A DNA stretch of 9,340 nucleotides from positions 1 to 9,340 of the forward strand of contig QMTG01000039.1 in NCBI GenBank assembly GCA_003649915.1, in the 5' to 3' direction. Under the pieces are notes generated by a model, which was not told the DNA's origin, did not search any database, and saw only the letters and a list, made by a program, of their open reading frames with translations. The position numbers and the translations under genes are program-made. This document shows positions 6,111-9,340 of the stretch, one piece after another. Origin of the DNA: Thermoplasmata archaeon (GTDB lineage: Archaea; Thermoplasmatota; Thermoplasmata; B31-G17). Within the stretch, counting starts at the first letter, position 1, and each line of letters opens with the position of its first letter.

Positions 6111-6883
6111 CATCCGATATGCCTACAGATAGAAAGGCAGTGTTTGAGGAAATAAAGCGCTGTATAAATCAAAAAATTAATAAAAAAAGATACGCTCTTG
6201 GTTTTTCTGGGGGACTGGATAGCACAATACTGGCAGTACTTTGTTCCAATTGCAGAATGTACACCGTAGGGCTTCCGAACTCGTGGGATATTGAGCGTGC
6301 TAAATATGCTAGCAGAATTCTTAACAGGCGCACTACAGTTATTGAGATTTGCGAAGAAGACGTTCTTGAAGCAGTAAGGGATATATATCGCATAACTGGG
6401 GAGGATAGAGGGCATATTGTAGCCTTTGAAATTCCCCTGTATATATTATGCTCGCGTGTGAGGGAGAATAGGATAGTGCTTGGTCAAGGGGCAGATGAAC
6501 TTTTTGGCGGGTATAGGAAGTACATGGGTGCTGACGGGGCGAAAAGAATGGAAGAGGATAGGTGTGCCCTTAATGCAACCGTACTTAGGGAGAAATTAAT
6601 AGCAAAGGCTTTTGGGAAAGATCTGATATACCCCTATCTTTTTCCCTGTGTTGTGAGGTTCGCAGAAAGCCTTGAGTTTGGTGATAAAATAAGGGGTGGT
6701 GCGAGAAAGGCCGTGCTGAGAGATTTTGCAGCATATTTAGGACTACCCGAGAGTATTGTCCACGGTGAGAAAAAGGCTGCTCAATATGGTACAGGTATTG
6801 TAAAACTTCTAAGAAAACTTGCGAAAAAGAACGGGATGATGTTCGGCGAGTACGTGAGGTGGGTTGCAAAATGCCCGAAGTGA
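6107..6883 (+). CDS. Stand-alone asparagine-synthase-like ATP-pyrophosphatase (no glutaminase domain)
   Basis: This 258-residue protein matches only the C-terminal synthetase half of AsnB-type asparagine synthetases. The PP-loop SGGLDS is at residues 34-39, where ATP would be split to adenylate a carboxylate. The family motif GQGADELFGGY is at 126-136, and KKAAQYGTG near 222-230 matches the conserved end of the domain. True AsnB proteins are about 500 residues or more and begin with a Cys-2 glutaminase domain. That part is absent, and no room exists upstream because DP2 coding runs to 6110. The enzyme would need free ammonia, a partner glutaminase or another nucleophile, so asparagine synthesis is unproven. 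The start chosen is the ATG at 6107 (ATGA overlap with the DP2 stop, GGAGG upstream). A start at 6080 would add nine residues. It overlaps the winged-helix gene downstream, so all are probably translated from one mRNA. Confidence 0.85.
   Translation: MTSDMPTDRKAVFEEIKRCINQKINKKRYALGFSGGLDSTILAVLCSNCRMYTVGLPNSWDIERAKYASRILNRRTTVIEICEEDVLEAVRDIYRITGEDRGHIVAFEIPLYILCSRVRENRIVLGQGADELFGGYRKYMGADGAKRMEEDRCALNATVLREKLIAKAFGKDLIYPYLFPCVVRFAESLEFGDKIRGGARKAVLRDFAAYLGLPESIVHGEKKAAQYGTGIVKLLRKLAKKNGMMFGEYVRWVAKCPK
6856..6861 (+). promoter_or_regulatory. Ribosome binding site of the winged-helix gene
   Basis: GAGGTG ends 9 nt before the ATG at 6871 and is a six-base match to the anti-Shine-Dalgarno. 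It decides the start: the in-frame GTG at 6859 lies inside this site and so is unlikely to be used. Confidence 0.65.
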
Positions 6884-7218
6884 AGAAAGAAAGCATGGAA
6901 GCACGTATATTGGATATTCTGCTCAAAATTTACCCGATAACTGTTGATGAACTGGCAAAGAGGCTGAGAGTTTCAGAGCGAAGGGTCAAAATGGTGCTTC
7001 TCAGAATGGAAAGGGCTGGATGGCTTGTGATAGAGCCTCTACCAGATAAAGAATACGTGCGATTGTTAAGGATGGACTTCACATTCATTGGAAGAAGAGA
7101 GGTGCAAAAGAGAGCGCTTAAGCACAAAAAGGGCAAAACTTATACGCGGAAGGCTGGGAGAGAAAAAGGGAGGGGCGATGATGAGGATGGTGAGGGTGAA
7201 GATATAATGTACGGATAA
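6871..7218 (+). CDS. Winged helix-turn-helix protein with charged C-terminal tail
   Basis: The protein has 115 residues from the ATG at 6871. Residues about 8-65 are a winged helix: helix ARILDILLKIY, then the helix-turn-helix TVDELAKRLRVSERRVKMVLLRMERAGW with recognition helix at SERRVKMVLLRM, then the wing LVIEPLPDKEYVRLL. A short conserved-looking segment MDFTFIGRREVQKRALKHKKGK follows, rich in Lys and Arg. The last 15-20 residues switch to an acidic stretch (GDDEDGEGED). The fold suggests DNA binding as a small archaeal regulator or chromatin-associated factor. I cannot name a target. It overlaps the preceding gene by 13 nt and is last in the operon, so it could be an autoregulator of the polymerase operon, although nothing in the sequence proves this. 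Confidence 0.8.
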   Translation: MPEVKKESMEARILDILLKIYPITVDELAKRLRVSERRVKMVLLRMERAGWLVIEPLPDKEYVRLLRMDFTFIGRREVQKRALKHKKGKTYTRKAGREKGRGDDEDGEGEDIMYG

Positions 7219-7265
7219 TTGGTATGATTTCGTCGTTCTGTTAATTTGGGGAATAAGTAAATGCG

Positions 7266-7274
7266 TTTTTTTTT
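7266..7274 (+). terminator. Poly-T terminator of the polymerase operon
   Basis: Nine consecutive T residues begin 48 nt after the stop of the last operon gene, and a second T5 run follows at 7301-7305. Archaeal RNA polymerase terminates at such T-runs without requiring a hairpin. A weak inverted repeat (TGGGGAAT 7247-7254 / ATTCCCCA 7285-7292) flanks the run. Confidence 0.6.
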
Positions 7275-7402
7275 AAAATTGCACATTCCCCAGTATTGCC
7301 TTTTTATGGGCTGTGGATGCATACGTAGTCAATCATAGTCATACGCTGAAACTACCCACGATTATGGGCAACTGCAGGATTGTAATACGAGGAGATGTAA
7401 TA
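7275..7402. other. Convergent intergenic DNA between the operon and the radical SAM gene
   Basis: I see no gene, tRNA or obvious structured RNA here. It contains a direct repeat TAGTCA at 7326-7331 and 7336-7341, exactly 10 bp apart, bordered by ATACG at 7321-7325 and 7341-7345. No clear T-run on the minus strand marks where the radical SAM transcript ends. Confidence 0.5.
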
Positions 7403-8401
7403 TTATGATGTTAGAAGAAACTTGTTTCCAATATTTACACGTTTTAGGTGTTTTTTAGCAGCCCGATAGCATCTCACCACTTGCTCCATGGGTGTTATTG
7501 GAAAGTCCGTCATTCTGTAATCGGGGTGAAAAACCAACAAACTGTACGGTATATTTTCGTCAATGCTTGCAATAAACTCCGCAATGGCCTTGACCTCACA
7601 CTCATCAACAAAATAGGGCACTAGAAGTGTGGTAGCAGATAAAACCTCAGGGTATCTCTCTCCAATCGCCTCAAAATTTTCGTGCACTGGCTTGTTACTC
7701 CTCCCAGTAAGCACATGATGTATTCCATTATTCCAAGCCTTAAGGTCGAACTTTACTGTTCCCTCGCTTATAGCACTGACTTCTGCAGCTTTGAGCACCA
7801 AATCCTTACGACCTGCACCGTTCCATTCCCAGCAAATCATAATATCCTGCCGCTCCTCAACAATTCTACGGCTAAGATTGAGGGCAAAGGGTAGTTGAGG
7901 CTCTGGTGAGCCGCCGAAATGGCAAACACAGCGCACATCTTTTTTCATGGCAGCCATCACGAGATCATAAATGCCCACCCTAGGGCCTTTTTCTACTCTT
8001 TTATGCTCCCAATTTTGGCAGAAAAGGCAGTCAAAGTTGCACCCGTAATAGAAAATTGCTAGGTTCTTTCCAACAAGGCTACTGCCATTACAGAACCATG
8101 AATTACAGCAGTTCGTTGGTAGCGGATCATAATAATAATGCAGGATGGCGGTTGTGCTGCTGCAAAGCGCATATAGTTCACCGTTACGCCTTCCCCTTAG
8201 CCCACAAAGACCATGCCCATCATTGCCAAAATGACATCGGTTACTGCAGAGTGTGCAGTCAGGACTTTTACCATTATCGTGCACTGGTGCAGGTACATTA
8301 TGTATTTTTTCATAGTATTCCATGCCATGCTTTCTAGCACACTCAGGACATATTGGTATGGACCTCCATCCAATACTCTTTCCACACAACTCGCATCTCA
8401 T
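7403..8401 (-). CDS. Radical SAM protein of the pyruvate-formate-lyase-activase-like group (COG1180-type) with N-terminal zinc ribbons
   Basis: This is a 332-residue soluble enzyme. The radical SAM cluster motif CNFDCLFC has cysteines 121, 125 and 128, preceded by YYG and followed by QNWE, the arrangement seen in the PflA-like archaeal family (COG1180). GGSPEP at 163-168 is the SAM-contacting glycine motif, and the core barrel continues through KFDLKAW (217-223) and LLVPYF. Two cysteine sets precede the core: C3, C6, C18 and C21, a zinc-ribbon pattern, and C49, C52, C56 and C66, with the G-x-C-G-x-R ending typical of the family. There are 20 cysteines in all. It would cleave SAM to a 5'-deoxyadenosyl radical. 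The substrate is unknown, and activation of a pyruvate formate-lyase itself is doubtful without a glycyl-radical partner nearby. The ATG at 8401 has no clear Shine-Dalgarno site. It follows the MinD-ferredoxin gene by 57 nt on the same strand. Confidence 0.85.
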   Translation of the reverse strand: MRCELCGKSIGWRSIPICPECARKHGMEYYEKIHNVPAPVHDNGKSPDCTLCSNRCHFGNDGHGLCGLRGRRNGELYALCSSTTAILHYYYDPLPTNCCNSWFCNGSSLVGKNLAIFYYGCNFDCLFCQNWEHKRVEKGPRVGIYDLVMAAMKKDVRCVCHFGGSPEPQLPFALNLSRRIVEERQDIMICWEWNGAGRKDLVLKAAEVSAISEGTVKFDLKAWNNGIHHVLTGRSNKPVHENFEAIGERYPEVLSATTLLVPYFVDECEVKAIAEFIASIDENIPYSLLVFHPDYRMTDFPITPMEQVVRCYRAAKKHLKRVNIGNKFLLTS

Positions 8402-8458
8402 TATAAGAGTTAAATGGTGCCAGAGAAGAAAAAACTTTTCATGACCCTCATCGCGTTT
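8402..8458 (-). promoter_or_regulatory. Spacer between MinD-like and radical SAM genes: possible T-run terminator and weak TATA
   Basis: On the minus strand, a TTTAAAAA string covers 8456-8463, overlapping the MinD-like stop codon, and a TTTTTT run follows around 8429-8434. Together they could be a weak promoter for the radical SAM gene and a partial stop for the upstream transcript. Simple read-through is equally possible. No Shine-Dalgarno sequence precedes the radical SAM ATG. Confidence 0.25.
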
Positions 8459-9337
8459 TTAAACATCGCCTTTAACACTTTCCATAACGCCATCCCATAT
8501 ACTCAGTATTGCCTTACTCGCTTTGCACTCCTTGTCATACTCAATAACACTCAGCCTTTCAATCATTGCCCTTACCATGCAATCATCGTATGGCACCCTT
8601 CCGAGCAGGGGGATGTTTTGCTCATCACAATAATTCTCTATTTTATCGGCAATTTCCTCGTTCAAATCACACTTATTAATTACCACGCCTACGCCTACAC
8701 CAAAATGCTTAGCAACACCAATAACCCTTTTCATATCATGGAGACCGAAAAGTGTGGGTTCTGCCACAACAACAGCGTATTTCACACCTGTGAGTGTGGC
8801 AATGACTGGACAGCCTATACCCGGTGGCCCATCCATTATTATAAAATCCGCCCCGATTTCAGTGGCAAGTTTTTTCGCCCGCTGCCTGAGCAGGGATACT
8901 AGTTTGCCTGAAGCCTCCTCGCCTGGACTGAGCCTACCGTGTACCATGGGACCGAGCCTGCTCTCAGATACATACCACTCCCCAGAAACGTTTTCCACCA
9001 TTTCTATGGCGCCAACAGGGCACAACCGATAACAAACACCGCACCCCTCACACATCATTTGGTCAACAGTGTAATTGTGTATGGCTTCAAACCTGCAATT
9101 TTGAGCGCACAAACCGCATTTTATGCATCTTCCCTCCACTATTCGCGCCTTTCTTAGCCCAAAATATTCGTGCCTTTCCACAATTTTTGGCGATAATACT
9201 ATGTGAAGGTCTGGAGCATCAACATCGCAATCCACTATCACATGCTTTCCGTTTGTCCAAGAAAGCGCTATAAACGATGCAGTAATTGATGTTTTTCCAG
9301 TACCCCCCTTTCCGCTGACAATTGCAATCTCTATCAT
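8459..9337 (-). CDS. MinD-superfamily P-loop ATPase with inserted 2x[4Fe-4S] ferredoxin domain (COG1149-type)
   Basis: The protein has 292 residues. The deviant Walker A motif GKGGTGKT is at 9-16, with the signature Lys10 of the MinD/Mrp/NifH class. The switch I-like segment VDCDVDAPDLH is at 35-45, and the Walker B region FIIMDGPPG is at 165-173. A bacterial-type ferredoxin is inserted between switch I and Walker B: cysteines 71, 74, 77 and 81, then 96, 99, 102 and 106, each in CxxCxxCxxxC spacing and so expected to bind two [4Fe-4S] clusters. The family is known in anaerobic archaea and bacteria, often as adjacent pairs and near NifX/NafY-like (COG1433) proteins. Its reaction is not settled; iron-sulfur or other metallocofactor assembly is the usual proposal. 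The ATG at 9337 leaves only 3 bases of upstream sequence, so the promoter or coupling to an upstream gene is unseen. It lies upstream of the radical SAM gene on the same strand. Confidence 0.92.
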   Translation of the reverse strand: MIEIAIVSGKGGTGKTSITASFIALSWTNGKHVIVDCDVDAPDLHIVLSPKIVERHEYFGLRKARIVEGRCIKCGLCAQNCRFEAIHNYTVDQMMCEGCGVCYRLCPVGAIEMVENVSGEWYVSESRLGPMVHGRLSPGEEASGKLVSLLRQRAKKLATEIGADFIIMDGPPGIGCPVIATLTGVKYAVVVAEPTLFGLHDMKRVIGVAKHFGVGVGVVINKCDLNEEIADKIENYCDEQNIPLLGRVPYDDCMVRAMIERLSVIEYDKECKASKAILSIWDGVMESVKGDV

Positions 9338-9340
9338 GTA

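Noticed and set aside
7306..7402. Possible tRNA or other structured RNA in the convergent spacer
   Set aside because: Only 4-6 bp complementarities such as GTAGT/ACTAC are present. There is no cloverleaf, T-loop motif or complete C/D box pair.
8414..8902. Plus-strand 162-codon frame opposite the MinD-like gene
   Set aside because: It is antisense to conserved ATPase sequence and has no domain match by eye.

Overview
The window is archaeal, and euryarchaeal or Thermoplasmata-like in character. The main evidence is a complete large subunit (DP2) of the family D replicative DNA polymerase, a polymerase restricted to Archaea. Supporting signs are TATA-box promoters at archaeal spacing, an apparently leaderless first gene, AGG/AGA- and ATA-rich codon use, a MinD-type ATPase with an inserted ferredoxin, and a signal-peptide surface protein dense in N-glycosylation sequons. 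The exact genus cannot be fixed from sequence reading alone.

Layout. (1) Positions 1-2137, minus strand: one long uninterrupted frame for a secreted, membrane-anchored surface protein. It has a signal peptide, a probable beta-helix, Ig/CARDB-like domains, a C-terminal membrane segment and a long Glu/Lys cytoplasmic tail that leaves the window. (2) Positions 2138-2512: a divergent intergenic region. It holds a TATA box for the surface gene, a TATA box for the rightward operon and, between them, a 222-bp element with perfect 12-bp terminal inverted repeats and a perfect 10-bp target duplication. That element is a MITE or other non-autonomous transposon. (3) Positions 2513-7218, plus strand: a compact four-gene operon. 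The genes are a small GYD-like dimeric alpha/beta-barrel protein, PolD DP2, a stand-alone asparagine-synthase-like ATP-pyrophosphatase, and a winged-helix protein with a charged tail. Gaps are 4 nt or less, or the genes overlap, and a poly-T terminator follows. (4) Positions 7219-7402: a convergent intergenic region. (5) Positions 7403-9337, minus strand: a cysteine-rich radical SAM protein of the pyruvate-formate-lyase-activase-like group, lying downstream of a COG1149-type MinD ATPase with two [4Fe-4S] motifs.

How the genes relate. The operon would co-express the catalytic polymerase subunit with three small proteins of uncertain role. The PP-loop enzyme and the winged-helix protein are translationally coupled to it by overlapping start and stop codons with good Shine-Dalgarno sites. 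The leftward pair joins an iron-sulfur ATPase to an iron-sulfur radical enzyme, which suggests a cofactor-maturation or redox module whose remainder may lie beyond the right edge. I found no CRISPR array, tRNA, rRNA or intein. No gene shows a frameshift. The clearest non-textbook item is the small transposable element wedged next to the surface-protein promoter.
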